Shown: positions 16,444 to 24,870, counted from the first letter of the stretch. The stretch: 25,566 nucleotides of DNA from Desulfovibrionaceae bacterium UBA3823 (GCA_002369295.1 DFDR01000205.1:1-25566); one strand, 5' to 3'. Numbers and translations: made by a program. The notes: a model not told the origin generated them from the sequence alone.

Positions 16444-16707
16444 ATGAAAAGAATTGTGCTGGCTCTTCTGCTTGTCGCTGCAAGCTACACGACAACGAGT
16501 GCTGTTGATGTGTATGAGATACAAGTCTCAAAAAATGATGAAATATTTGTTATTAATGACGAACTGTTCAAAGCGAAAACATACTGCTTTCAAATGGAAG
16601 TTGGAGACCAAGTGATTTTTTTGGAGGGATCTCCATATGGAGCATGTGTTTCTGCAGAAGTTTTAAACTTGAGAACAAAAAAAAGATGTGAACTTTGGTG
16701 TGAATAG
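16444..16707 (+). CDS. Small exported Cys-containing protein
   Basis: ATG 16444 follows GGAGGGAG, and the 87-residue product opens with a signal peptide, MKRIVLALLLVAASYTTTSA, with a likely cut after Ala20. The mature part (about 67 residues) has four cysteines, at 48, 68, 82 and 86, enough for two disulfide bonds in the periplasm, and a beta-rich pattern with EVGDQVIFLEGSPYGACVSA. I do not recognise the family. The first codons are GC-rich like the flanks, but from about 16500 the gene is AT-rich, as is the lipoprotein gene that starts 14 bases after its stop; the two probably form one transcription unit that came in by transfer. Confidence 0.7.
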   Translation: MKRIVLALLLVAASYTTTSAVDVYEIQVSKNDEIFVINDELFKAKTYCFQMEVGDQVIFLEGSPYGACVSAEVLNLRTKKRCELWCE

Positions 16708-16720
16708 CAAGGAACTTTAA

Positions 16721-16822
16721 ATGAGGATTTTGTATATATGTTTAATTATTTGTACATCTATATTTATAGGTGGTTGTGGTGGATATCAAGCTACACCTGA
16801 CAGTTATAGAAAAAATATTTCC
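16721..16822 (+). pseudogene. 5' part of a small lipoprotein gene split by the IS
   Basis: ATG 16721 lies seven bases after AAGGA and codes for a lipoprotein signal, MRILYICLIICTSIFIGGC, where IGGC is the lipobox and Cys19 would carry the lipid. The mature part continues GGYQATPDSYRKNIS up to the insertion point at the end of codon 34. As it stands, reading runs three codons into the IS end and stops at 16829-16831, giving 36 residues. The rest of the gene lies after the element (19366 onward) and continues in the same frame. Confidence 0.7.
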
Positions 16823-19356
16823 TGGACGTAATGGTTTAACCTTTTAAACTATGCCAGCATTGCGCCCCTTGTCTTTGCCAATTCCTCCTTTGCCCGCCGG
16901 TAGCCGATTTCTTCCCCGTCACGCACACCCCGTTCATAGGCCTCCTTTTGGCCATCGTCATAGCCTTCGATCAGAATCTGGAGTCGCGAGTAGCCTCGCC
17001 AGAAGCGTTCATATCCAGGCCTTGCATCGCATTTGCGGTCCAGATAGCCTGCCAGGGACGCAACGATGACGACTGCGTCAGCCAGCGTGCGAGGGGCCTG
17101 AACTTTTTTTGTGGCCTGAATCTTCAGCTCGTTGATCTCCTTCTTCGTGAAGACCTCCTCGGGAGGCAGGTCTTTTCCGGCACGTCCCAGATCGAGGGCG
17201 CGCATGAGCCTCGCCGCCTCCGACACCCTGAAGGCCAGCACGCGGTCCAGGCTCCTGCGGGAGCCGCAGGTGAGCGCCTCCGCCTTGCATCCATGCTTGA
17301 AGATGCGGTGCCACTCCTCGATCTTCCAGCGCGCGGCGTAGTGCTCCACGACGGCCGCGACGTCCTCAAGGGAGTTCACCGGAAGAGTCGTCAGAAGCTT
17401 CCAGTCGACCGCATCCACGTTTCTGGGGCGCCGGTCTTTGAACTTTTCAGTGACGGAGACGCACTGCAGCGCCAGCGGAGGCTCTCCGGACCTTTCCAGC
17501 GGAGGATTGATCCTGACAGTGGCGAACCTGACCTCCAGCTCGGCCTTCCTGGCGGTCCTTGCCTTTCTGGGCATGGTTCCCGAATGCCTGACGACTTCGC
17601 TCTGCCTGGCGATGTCGGCCGTGATCGTGCCCGCGGCCTCCTGCCTCCGCATGTAGTCGAACAGCGTGAAGCATTCGCCTGCAAGCCTGCGGTCGTGGCA
17701 TGCGCGCACCACGCTTTTGACATGGCCGAGCTCCGAGACCGCATAGTGGTAGCCGGCAAAGTCGCACTCCCTGTCGCCGACCACGACGACCAGCGTGTCC
17801 GGCATGTACGCCGCATGCTCGTCGTAGAGCTGGGCCTGCTTGATCCAGATCCAGTTCTTCCGGTCCTCGGGAGTCTTGCACCACGAGGGGAGCCTTTCCT
17901 CGGGATCCACCCACTCCGGAGCGGAAAGGACAGCGCTGGCAACGCCGAGGCATCGGTTCTGTCCGTCGGCGGCCAGGCCGGTGTGAAGATGAAGGCCCTT
18001 GACCAGCGTTTCAGTCTGGTTCGTGCCGACGACGCCGAGGCCGTCGAGCTTCTGGAGCCCGTCCAGGTTGAGATCTGTCCCGTCCTGGAGAATGCGCATG
18101 AGCCCGGAGCCCAGCCCCCGGCGCCACGTGCACTCGACGGGGCCCGACAGGATGCTGCCGAAGCTTATCTCCTTCTGGTCGACTTCCGTGAAGTAGTAGT
18201 ACCCGTCTATATGGTTCCTGTCTCCCCCGGCGGCTTCGGGATAGGGACGGTCGACGGCGCCGCCGATGTCCATGGCAATGATGCCGGCCCTGGTGTTCCG
18301 GGCCCCGTGTCCCATGTCGCACGCGCCGTACTCGAGGGCCGCCCATTCGGCCAGGCTCACGGGAGAGTCGACCGGAAGCGGCCCCTTTCTTGAAAACTCG
18401 GGATGGTTCAGTTTGGGATCGAGAGGCTCGAAGCCGAACTTCTCCCTGAAGCCGGGATCAAGCGTATAGAGGAAGAGGAGCTTCCTGCTGCGGTTCTCCT
18501 TCCCTTCCCTGTCGTTCCTGCCGCGTCCGGCCGTCAGGCCGGCCTCCATCCAGTTGCCGGCGCGGTAGCAGGTGCCCTTGAAGTGCTCGGGATCCACGAA
18601 CGACTCCACCATGGCGGGGCAGAAGCCGTACTTTGCGGGGAAGTCCTTCCTGAAGGCCTCCAGGGCCAGGGAAAGGACTTTCGTGGCCAGATTGCGGCAC
18701 TGCACGGACTTGAGGATGCAGAAGCGGTTCATGCCGGCGAGGACGCGGTCGAGAAGGCTCCTTCTCTGGCTCGCGCTCCACCCTATGATCCTGTCCCGGA
18801 CCCTGCTGCTCTTCGCCGCGCCGGCAAACCCGACGGCGCCGAGATATCCGTGGTCCGAGACGACGAGGTAGCGCACCTGGCGGCCGAAGAATATCCCCGG
18901 GCCAAGGTAGTGGTTGTACTTCAGAATCGTGTTCCAGATCTTGATCTGTTCAGGCGTCGTGACCAGCTCGATGCGCAGTCCCTTGACCTGCTCGACGCTT
19001 GGGGGAACGCCGGAGGGCTCGGGAACCGGCCCGTCGAGGCACCTCGGCACGGGCGGCCTTCTTTTGGGGGAGGGCACGTAGTCGAGCGTGTCGTGAAGGG
19101 AGATCAGCCCCTGCTTGTCGAGCTCCTTGAGAGCATCGGCGCAGCTGGAGATCTGGAGCTTGCCGGATGCGTAGGACAGGTTGAGGCACGTGCAGACGAA
19201 GCTTGCGAATGCCGAAAGGCACAGGCCTTTCTTCTCCTCAAGCCAGCGCTTGATCTGCTCCACGACCTCAGGCTGGAAGAGGGTTGCCTTGACCAGGGTG
19301 TTTTGCTTGAAGGTGTCCATGCCGGCATGGCTATCAGGTTTAGGCTACTGCGTTCA
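16823..19356 (-). mobile_element. IS4-type insertion sequence with DruA-domain transposase
   Basis: The ends are inverted repeats: TGGACGTAATGGTTTAACCT at the left (16823-16842), and on the minus strand TGAACGCAGTAGCCTAAACC starting at 19356. They agree at about 14 of 20 positions, and all differences are transitions apart from one gap. The flanking nine bases, AATATTTCC (16814-16822) and GAAATTTCC (19357-19365), agree at seven of nine positions and are the probable target duplication. The element holds a single gene. Length is about 2.5 kb, long for an IS4 element because of the extra N-terminal domain. Confidence 0.7.
16849..19320 (-). CDS. IS4-family transposase fused to a DruA (DUF4338) domain
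   Basis: The 823-residue protein has three parts. Residues 1-110 are a helical head with a Pro-rich linker. Residues 115-290 match DUF4338, the DruA domain of the Druantia phage-defence system: YNHYLG, GRQVRYLVVSDHGYLGAVGF, IGWSASQRRSLLDRV, FVDPEHFKGTCYRAGNW and GLTAGRGR. Residues 340-760 are an IS4/Tn5-type DDE transposase: Asp413 in LQDGTDLNLDG, Asp516 in VGDRECDF, and the Y-(2)-R-(3)-E-(6)-K signature at Tyr661, Arg664, Glu668 and Lys675. All catalytic residues are there, so the enzyme could cut and join DNA. The start ATG 19320 has no good ribosome site, as is common for transposases. The DruA part may bind DNA or target sites. It is the only gene of the element. Confidence 0.85.
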   Translation of the reverse strand: MDTFKQNTLVKATLFQPEVVEQIKRWLEEKKGLCLSAFASFVCTCLNLSYASGKLQISSCADALKELDKQGLISLHDTLDYVPSPKRRPPVPRCLDGPVPEPSGVPPSVEQVKGLRIELVTTPEQIKIWNTILKYNHYLGPGIFFGRQVRYLVVSDHGYLGAVGFAGAAKSSRVRDRIIGWSASQRRSLLDRVLAGMNRFCILKSVQCRNLATKVLSLALEAFRKDFPAKYGFCPAMVESFVDPEHFKGTCYRAGNWMEAGLTAGRGRNDREGKENRSRKLLFLYTLDPGFREKFGFEPLDPKLNHPEFSRKGPLPVDSPVSLAEWAALEYGACDMGHGARNTRAGIIAMDIGGAVDRPYPEAAGGDRNHIDGYYYFTEVDQKEISFGSILSGPVECTWRRGLGSGLMRILQDGTDLNLDGLQKLDGLGVVGTNQTETLVKGLHLHTGLAADGQNRCLGVASAVLSAPEWVDPEERLPSWCKTPEDRKNWIWIKQAQLYDEHAAYMPDTLVVVVGDRECDFAGYHYAVSELGHVKSVVRACHDRRLAGECFTLFDYMRRQEAAGTITADIARQSEVVRHSGTMPRKARTARKAELEVRFATVRINPPLERSGEPPLALQCVSVTEKFKDRRPRNVDAVDWKLLTTLPVNSLEDVAAVVEHYAARWKIEEWHRIFKHGCKAEALTCGSRRSLDRVLAFRVSEAARLMRALDLGRAGKDLPPEEVFTKKEINELKIQATKKVQAPRTLADAVVIVASLAGYLDRKCDARPGYERFWRGYSRLQILIEGYDDGQKEAYERGVRDGEEIGYRRAKEELAKTRGAMLA

Positions 19357-19365
19357 GAAATTTCC

Positions 19366-19603
19366 GGAACGATCAGAACTACACCATATAGAGTTTGGAA
19401 TAACTATTATTTAGTTGGAGCTGATAATTGCCGTCGCAGAAGAGAAAATTCATAATGGCGTTGTTGAATTCTATGATGCAAATGGCAATTATACTGGTAC
19501 AAGAAGCGCTATGACACAGCAAGATATGTATATGTGGAATGCAATATATCAACAAGAAATAGCAGAACAACAAAATGATAAATCAACAAATGTATTATTA
19601 TAA
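19366..19603 (+). pseudogene. 3' part of the split lipoprotein gene
   Basis: After the second target copy the sequence continues the lipoprotein frame: GTIRTTPYRVWNNYYLVGAD, then NCRRRRENS and TAA at 19453-19455. A second frame (19415-19603) reads VVEFYDANGNYTGTRSAMTQ, then QDMYMWNAIYQQEIAEQQ, which looks like the natural end of such a protein; one added or lost base near 19430-19450 would join them into about 112 residues. The DNA is AT-rich like the 5' part. No start with a ribosome site exists for the second frame on its own. Confidence 0.5.
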
Positions 19604-19796
19604 TATGCAACAATAGATGCAAAACTTAAACAATCGGCTGTATCTGAATAGCTTAGGTTTGGGATATTAGCAGCAGGCAGTGCCGCGACGTCCCAGCGAG
19701 CGGGAGGCATCCCGGCAGGCCTTCCTTCAGCCTCCTGAGGCACGGCCTTGCCGGAAGCGCCGCCGGCACCGAGGGCAAGCCGCCAGACCGGCGCAC

Positions 19797-19828
19797 GCTG
19801 CGCCTGCCTCAGCGCAGACAGGCGCAGC
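19797..19828 (-). terminator. Hairpin downstream of thiD
   Basis: GCTGCGCCTG (19797-19806) pairs perfectly with CAGGCGCAGC (19819-19828) around a 12-base loop, 43 bases after the thiD stop on the minus strand. No T-run follows, so ending of transcription here is only likely by position. The rest of 19604-19870 holds no gene. Confidence 0.35.
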
Positions 19829-19870
19829 CCCCCGGGCCCTTGCGGAGCGGTCTTGCGGATCGCCTTTGCG

Positions 19871-20677
19871 CTAGAGCTCGATGCGCTTGAGGCCGGCCGC
19901 ATGGTTGACCGGACCGCAGCCCTTGCCTGGCGCGTAGCTTTGGCGCAGGGCAAGATTAATGTAGCGCTGGGCCTGAAGGACGGCCTCGAGCAGGGAAAGC
20001 CCCATGCCGAGACCTGTGGCGATGGCGGCCGAGAGCGTGCAGCCTGTGCCGTGGTTGTTGGCGGTGTCCACGAGGGGCTGGGGGAGCATCTTCGGATCGG
20101 CGCCGGGCTGGCAGAGGCAGTCCGTGACCACCGAGCTCCCGGGCATGTGGCCGCCCTTGACGAGCACGGCCCTGGCGCCCATGGCGAGGATGCGCTGGCC
20201 GGCCTCGGCCTGGTCGTCCAGAGTCGCTATCGCCATACCGGTGAGCATGGCAGCCTCGGGGATGTTGGGCGTGAGCAGGTCGCTGAGGGGGAGCATGCAT
20301 TCGGTCATCGCCTTGACGGCAGAGTCTTCGAGCAGCCGGCACCCGCTCTGGCTGACGGCGACGGGGTCCACGACCAGGGGGAAGGCCCGCTTTTCTAGCA
20401 GGGGCGCAAGGGCGCGGATGATCTCCGCAGAGAAGAGCATGCCCGTCTTGGCTGCCTGCACGGGGAAGCCCTCCAGCACGGTGGCGAGCTGGAGGACGGC
20501 GAACGAGGGATCCGGGGCGTGGATGCCGGCGACCGTGGTGCCGTTCTGCGCGGTGAGGGCGGTGATGACGCTCATGCCGTAGCCGCCGAGCGCCATGATG
20601 GTCTTGAGGTCGGCCTGGATGCCGGCACCGCCGCCCGAGTCTGAGCCGGCGATGGTAAGAATGTTGGGAGTCAGCAT
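19871..20677 (-). CDS. thiD: Hydroxymethylpyrimidine/phosphomethylpyrimidine kinase
   Basis: The 268-residue protein is a complete ThiD, a ribokinase-fold enzyme that phosphorylates hydroxymethylpyrimidine twice to give the pyrimidine half of thiamine. Visible motifs are [19 protein letters not shown] at residues 8-26, DPVAVSQSG near 104, [13 protein letters not shown] near 135, and the anion-hole loop [10 protein letters not shown] with Gly210-Cys213. The start ATG 20677 has a GAGAGGA site six bases upstream; the frame stays open far upstream only because of high GC. No other thiamine gene is next to it, and I see no TPP riboswitch in the 5' region, so it is a lone salvage-type gene here. 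Confidence 0.93.
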   Translation of the reverse strand: MLTPNILTIAGSDSGGGAGIQADLKTIMALGGYGMSVITALTAQNGTTVAGIHAPDPSFAVLQLATVLEGFPVQAAKTGMLFSAEIIRALAPLLEKRAFPLVVDPVAVSQSGCRLLEDSAVKAMTECMLPLSDLLTPNIPEAAMLTGMAIATLDDQAEAGQRILAMGARAVLVKGGHMPGSSVVTDCLCQPGADPKMLPQPLVDTANNHGTGCTLSAAIATGLGMGLSLLEAVLQAQRYINLALRQSYAPGKGCGPVNHAAGLKRIEL

Positions 20678-22335
20678 GGATAGTCCTCTCTGCAGGATGG
20701 AGCCTGCCCGAAGCGCGGCGCGGGGCAGGATGGATGACCAGGGCGGGCGCCCTGGAGAGCCGTGCCGGCGCAAGTCTACTGCAAAAGTGGCCGGCAGGGT
20801 ACTGCCCGCAGAGGGCCGGAGCTGAACCATCTGCGCCGGCCGGCTCCGCTGGCGGCGAGGGCCTGCGCTGGCGGGATGCCCCTCGCCTTGGCTTCGCCAA
20901 TCCCAGCTGGCTTGCGCGGAGATCTCGGGACGTCCTGCCCCGCGCGGCGGGAAGCTCAGCCCCGTCAAGGGGCCGTCGTCCTGCCGGCAGGCCAGGCTGG
21001 GCTTGAGAAAGGGGACCAGGCTGAGGCAGGGGCCGCCGAAAAGCTCTGGCCTTGGGCCGCGTCCTGGCAAGGGTCGTTTCCGGCAGACAGGCGCGCGTGC
21101 TGTCTGAGGAGCCTGCGCCGGACATGCCCAGGATGGCGAGATGACGGCGGGTCTTGGCCGCAGGTGCCCAGCCTGGCCTGCCTCGCGTCCCTGCGCGCAG
21201 CCTGCCTGCCCTTCTGCCGGCAGCAGGCCAGCGCTTCCCCCGAAGCTTGCGTCCGCCTCGTCAAAACCTTGTCCTGCGCCCTCCTGGGCACCCCTTGGCC
21301 TGCTTTGTCCAGTCCCTGCCGTCTTTGGCGCGGGGGCGTCCCGCCACCGGCACCGTTCGGCCCGGCATGCCAGGGCACCAGGCAGAGAGACGCGTGGAGT
21401 GGATCGTCGCTGGCGTGCTTGCGGCATCGTCTGCGGACCCGGCAAGACGGGCAGGGCCGGCAAGACGACCAGAGCGGCAGGATGGGCAGTGCCGGCAAGA
21501 GGGAAGATCCGGCAGCAGGCCTGGGGTTGCGCAAGGCTGGGTCTGCAGACCAGGACAGAGCCGGCAGGGGGGGGCGGAAAGCCAGCGCTTCGGGTCGGAC
21601 GAGTCCCTGCCTGGCGCATCTGCTTGGCGCATCTGCCGGATCATAGCCCCAGGGCGTGGCCTTGCCTTGAGTCCACTCGTCAGGTCCGCCCTCGCGGAAT
21701 CCGCTCTGCGGGCTTCTGGCGGCATGCCGGCGAAGGCAGGGACAAGAAGGGTGACGGTCTGGCCTGCAGATCCAGGCACAAGCAGACCGGGGCTCGACGC
21801 CAGCCATAGACAGCAGGCTAGAGCAGGGCAGGGAGAGGTGAGCGGGGGCAGGCCAGAGGCATCAATGCCCGGGGCATGTGGCGCATGGCCCCTCGCCTCA
21901 GCAGACATTCGGCAAAAATGATATAAATACAGGTTATTATATCAAAATCGCACCGCTCGGCAGGAGATGCTCCCCCTGTATATATATAGTTGGTTTGCTA
22001 GGTGTTTTTTTTGGGGGGCTGTGCCAAGGGCGAGGAACAGCGTTGTCTGCTGAACCCCTTGCCAGCCATCTGGCAGGGGGGCAACGGGCTGGGAAAATGG
22101 GGTTGCACAAAAAAGATAATTAAAATCAAATAGTTAATTTGTTAGCCGTGGAAGGCGAGGCGAAGCTCCACCCTGAAGGGCGACCGAATGCGAGCGCTGG
22201 GCCGGCAAACCGGAGAAGCGGGAAGGCAGGCACGATTTCTCCCCGTTGCCTCCTGTGGCAGGGAGCATTGAAAAAGAAACTCTTTGTCCAGGGTTTGAAC
22301 GGAAAAAAGGCGGGCAACCACAGCAACGCTGTGCC
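20678..22335. other. Long spacer without supported genes
   Basis: From 20678 to about 21900 the DNA is very GC-rich and open in several frames on both strands; the products are Arg/Pro/Gly-rich, overlap one another and lack ribosome sites, so I call none. CCGGCAAGA occurs three times (21439, 21457, 21492). From about 21905 the sequence is mixed, with AT-rich patches, an eight-base T-run near 22004 and no gene. A 71-codon TTG frame (22139-22354) has no ribosome site. The thiD promoter should lie in the first part but is not obvious. Confidence 0.4.
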
Positions 22336-22364
22336 TGTCGCAGAAATATGCTAGCGACATTTTT
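22336..22364 (+). terminator. Possible Rho-independent terminator
   Basis: TGTCGC (22336-22341) pairs with GCGACA (22354-22359), followed directly by TTTTT. A second small hairpin, CACAGC-AAC-GCTGTG, lies just before it (22319-22333). No supported gene lies upstream on this strand, so it may end an untranslated RNA. From 22365 to 22833 the DNA is AT-rich and without supported genes. Confidence 0.4.
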
Positions 22365-22833
22365 CATATTTTTGAAAAGCTGGAGACAAAGTCTAAAATT
22401 ATACACAACAATACAATAAGTTTTCATAATTTTGCAAAATATTTTTATCATGATCTTGAAATATTCGCATATCAACATTAATTCTCAGTGACTATATAAT
22501 AATTTAATTATGTTGATCCACAAATATACTTGTCATGATACTTTAGTTATGAATATAGAATCAAGCTTGTTAATAGAATATAGCTGGGTTGTGAAAAAAT
22601 CACACCTTGCCGGACGAAAAAAGTAGCGCATGTTGACAGATTAAGAACAAAAATTTTCTTTTTTTTAAAGCTTTGGTCGAAGAAAGTGTTGACCTTTTGA
22701 CCTCAGAGGCCTAGTGTGCGCTCCACGGAATGCCTGACCGCTCCCCAAAGGGCGGATCCAGGCAGGTGCCAAACTGGTCGATATGGCCCCCTCGCGGGGT
22801 GGAGCGGCCAGCAGAAAGTGTCCAGCATAATCC

Positions 22834-22915
22834 TTGGACATGCGCATCGAAAGCGTTGGTGCTGACGGTGTCTTCATTCCCCTTTAATTCGCACCGCCTG
22901 CCGACCTGGCCGCGA
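22834..22915 (+). repeat. 82-bp leader block, copy 1
   Basis: These 82 bases are identical to 23367-23448. The block lies 57 bases before the ATG at 22973. It contains CTGACG and TAATTC 17 bases apart, a weak promoter-like pair. On the minus strand it starts an 18-codon frame beginning MKTPSAPTLSMRM that is shared by both copies but lacks a properly spaced ribosome site. A CATAAT box lies just upstream between TGTCCA and TGGACA half-sites. Confidence 0.85.
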
Positions 22916-22972
22916 CAAGGAAAAACAAGCCAGCCGGCCAATCTTCTAACAACGTACAATAAGGGGGGACGT

Positions 22973-23239
22973 ATGTCCTCAAACGAGAAGTTTGTCTCTG
23001 AGCATCAGGCGTCGCCGGTCAGTCATCCCATCAGGGAAAAGCTTAGCCGTCTGCGCGGCCGCATCTCCGCCCGCGCCATTGCGAAGCACCGCGCCAGGAC
23101 CTCGGCGTTCAAGTTCCTCGCCTCTCTCCGCGCATGCAAGCGCCAAGAGGCCCGCGCGGCCAGGCAGGCCCGCGATGTCATGGATGCCTGCAGCCAGAAC
23201 ACCGTGTCCGGCACGCCGACTGGCACTGTGCGTTCCTGA
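22973..23239 (+). CDS. Small Arg-rich protein, tandem copy 1
   Basis: ATG 22973 follows an AAGGGGGG site. The 88-residue product starts MSSNEKFVSEHQ, then has a basic, helix-prone core (EKLSRLRGRISARAIAKHRA, then RTSAFKFLASLRACKRQEAR) and a neutral tail ending TVSGTPTGTVRS. I know no family for it. There is no signal peptide or membrane segment, and the high charge suggests binding to nucleic acid or another acidic partner. A paralogue lies 531 bases downstream with the same start, core and last residues and with the same leader, so the gene and its leader were duplicated as one unit. A small hairpin (CGCCCT with AGGGCG, 23240-23261) follows the stop in both copies. Confidence 0.6.
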   Translation: MSSNEKFVSEHQASPVSHPIREKLSRLRGRISARAIAKHRARTSAFKFLASLRACKRQEARAARQARDVMDACSQNTVSGTPTGTVRS

Positions 23240-23340
23240 CGCCCTTCGACAAAGCAGGGCGAGAGCATGGCGCCCGACTCCGGCGGGGCCGGACGCCATG
23301 CCTGTCCGCTGGCCGGGATTCCTCGCGCAGCGGGGAGCGC
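23240..23340 (+). repeat. Spacer repeat after copy 1
   Basis: About 100 bases after the stop of copy 1 are nearly the same as 23771-23871 after copy 2. Both start with the CGCCCT/AGGGCG hairpin and contain GGCGCCCGACTCC. The second spacer then diverges, so a third unit either was lost or never existed. Confidence 0.75.
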
Positions 23341-23366
23341 CCGGCAGAAAGTATTCAGCATAATCT

Positions 23367-23448
23367 TTGGACATGCGCATCGAAAGCGTTGGTGCTGACG
23401 GTGTCTTCATTCCCCTTTAATTCGCACCGCCTGCCGACCTGGCCGCGA
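23367..23448 (+). repeat. 82-bp leader block, copy 2
   Basis: Identical to 22834-22915 at all 82 positions, while flanking bases and the following gene differ. It lies 55 bases before the ATG at 23504. Confidence 0.85.
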
Positions 23449-23503
23449 AAGGAAGAACAAGCTAGCCGGCCAATATTGTAACAAAATTACAAAGGAGTGA
23501 CAT

Positions 23504-23770
23504 ATGTCCTCAAACGAGGGGTTTGTTGCTGAAAATCAGGACTCGCCGGCCGCTTTTTCCACCAGGAAAACGCTCAGCCGTCTGCGCGCCCGCATCTCCG
23601 CCCGCGCCATTGCGAAGCACTGCGCCAGGACGCCGGCGTACAAGTTCCCCGCCTCTTTCCGTGCACGCAAGCGCCTGGAGGCCCGAGAGGCCGGGCAGGC
23701 CTTAAGTGACGAGGATGCCGGCATCGAGAGCACCGTGTCCGACACGCCGACTGGCACTGGGCGTTCCTGA
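23504..23770 (+). CDS. Small Arg-rich protein, tandem copy 2
   Basis: ATG 23504 follows AAAGGAGTG. The 88-residue product has the same length as copy 1, the same start (MSSNE) and the same core (LSRLRARISARAIAKHCART, then a KFPASFRARKRLEAREA segment), and ends TVSDTPTGTGRS. The middle of the N-terminal part (residues 12-24) and the part after residue 65 differ most. The changes keep charge and helix pattern, and the frame is intact, which suggests selection for a protein and not simple decay. Function is unknown. Confidence 0.6.
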   Translation: MSSNEGFVAENQDSPAAFSTRKTLSRLRARISARAIAKHCARTPAYKFPASFRARKRLEAREAGQALSDEDAGIESTVSDTPTGTGRS

Positions 23771-23871
23771 CGCCCTACGACCCAGCAGGGCGAGAACATG
23801 GCGCCCGACTCCTGCGGGGCCGGACGCCATGCCTGTCCGCTGGCCGGAGCTCCTCGCGGAGCGGGGAACGC
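23771..23871 (+). repeat. Spacer repeat after copy 2
   Basis: Second copy of the 23240-23340 spacer. The match fades at about 23871; from there to 24051 I see no gene. Confidence 0.75.
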
Positions 23872-24051
23872 CAAGCCTTCCTGCCCAGCTAGTCCATCAG
23901 CCCGGCGCCCTCCTGGAAGCCTCGTTCCGTCAGAGGATGTCGCTTCCGCTGCGCTCGTCCCCTCCTTTGCCGCATGTTCCGCCCGCCGATGGGGCTGCAG
24001 GCGAAGATTGGATCGGCGCACATTTCTGCCCCCTTGAAGAAGGATTGATCT

Positions 24052-24234
24052 ATGTCTTTTCAAGAAGCCTGGTACAAGGCACCGGCCTTCCTGCGCCTGC
24101 GCCAGGCCAGGGACCCCCCCCGCCTGCGTATCCGCCATCGCCTTGCGCGCCGTGACGCCGCGCTTGACTCCGGCAAGCCGAAGGCGCAGGCAGCCTTGAA
24201 GCTGTTCCAGCGCAGGCTGGCATCCCGCCACTAG
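24052..24234 (+). CDS. Small basic protein
   Basis: ATG 24052 lies seven bases after AAGAAGGA. The 60-residue product starts MSFQEAWYKAPAFLRLRQAR and is rich in Arg, Lys and Ala through to a C-terminal helix, QAALKLFQRRLASRH. It has no clear match with the tandem pair but shares the charge, size and a short acidic start. No family recognised. The AT/GC pattern is like the neighbours. It could be a non-coding stretch open by chance, but the ribosome site argues for a gene. Confidence 0.4.
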   Translation: MSFQEAWYKAPAFLRLRQARDPPRLRIRHRLARRDAALDSGKPKAQAALKLFQRRLASRH

Positions 24235-24545
24235 TATTTCCGGCATCCCTGGCATCCCTGCCAAGTCCGGCATCATCCCGGGCTCCCGGCACCCGCGGAT
24301 CCTCCTGATCCCCAGCGTGCCCAGGGTAGCTTTGCCAAGGGACGCGGAACCCCATGTCTGCCAGCTGGCCTGCCCCTGCGGGCAGGTCAGATCAGGCATC
24401 CCCATCCCAGACCTTGTCTGGGAAAGGCCGCGCCGCCGGCATCGTGCCGGCTGCGCGCCCTGGTCCACTATTCGCGATCCTGCTGGCAGGTGCGAGAGAA
24501 ACAAAACCTGCCAGCGCAATCTCTTTCTCAAGTAGAGGAGGCCTC
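24235..24545. other. Leader with several hairpins before the next gene
   Basis: No gene is supported. GCCGGCA-TCG-TGCCGGC (24435-24451) is a perfect tight hairpin, CTGCCC-CTGC-GGGCAG is another near 24372-24387, and CAGGT/ACCTG flank a loop near 24490-24510. Together they give a structured 5' region for the gene at 24546. Confidence 0.4.
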
Positions 24546-24821
24546 ATGCATTCAGATGAGGTGTTTTTGCAGGAGCAGGCGGCCCTTGCCGTAAGGCTCG
24601 CCATGAAGCGTCGTCGCCTGGTGCATCTGGGCGCGGCCTTCAGGGCCGTCATGAAGCGTCGCGATTCCAGTCGCATGCTGATCAAAGCCGCCAGCCGCCA
24701 CCGCGTCTGCCTGCTCAGGACAGCGCTTGGCTCCACCAGGCTGGAGACCGCCTTCCGCCCGCGCTTCGAGCGCCTGTTCGACAAGCTGGCAGTTCTGTCC
24801 AGCGCCGCGAAGCAGGCCTAG
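24546..24821 (+). CDS. Small Arg-rich protein
   Basis: ATG 24546 follows GAGGAGG by a short gap. The 91-residue product opens MHSDEVFLQEQAALAVRLAM and then has several basic helices (KRRRLVHLGAAFRAVMKRRD, then a SRMLIKAASRHRVCLLRTAL segment). Size, acidic start and Arg-rich core are like those of the tandem pair, yet residues cannot be aligned with confidence. No family recognised, no export signal. The stop lies in an inverted repeat (GGCCTAG at 24815-24821 with CTAGGCC at 24837-24843). Confidence 0.55.
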   Translation: MHSDEVFLQEQAALAVRLAMKRRRLVHLGAAFRAVMKRRDSSRMLIKAASRHRVCLLRTALGSTRLETAFRPRFERLFDKLAVLSSAAKQA

Positions 24822-24870
24822 TGCTTCTGCATGCGCCTAGGCCCATGGCCCGTGCGCAAGGAGTCAGCCC

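Noticed and set aside
16948..18393. Plus-strand frame of 481 codons opposite the transposase
   Set aside because: Antisense of the DDE and DruA domains; no ribosome site.
20678..20900. TPP riboswitch before thiD
   Set aside because: The conserved CTGAGA and ACCTGA/GGATAATGCC-type cores were looked for and not found.
20678..21619. Upstream extension of thiD to about 580 codons
   Set aside because: ThiD proteins begin at the chosen ATG, which has a ribosome site; the extension is Pro/Arg-rich and without homology.
21141..21921. Several overlapping plus-strand frames in the GC-rich spacer
   Set aside because: Low-complexity products in all frames on both strands and no start signals.
22979..23410. 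Minus-strand frames starting MKTPSAPTL at both leader copies
   Set aside because: The identical start only reflects the duplicated block; the frames soon differ in length and content, and the GGGG before the ATG is too close.
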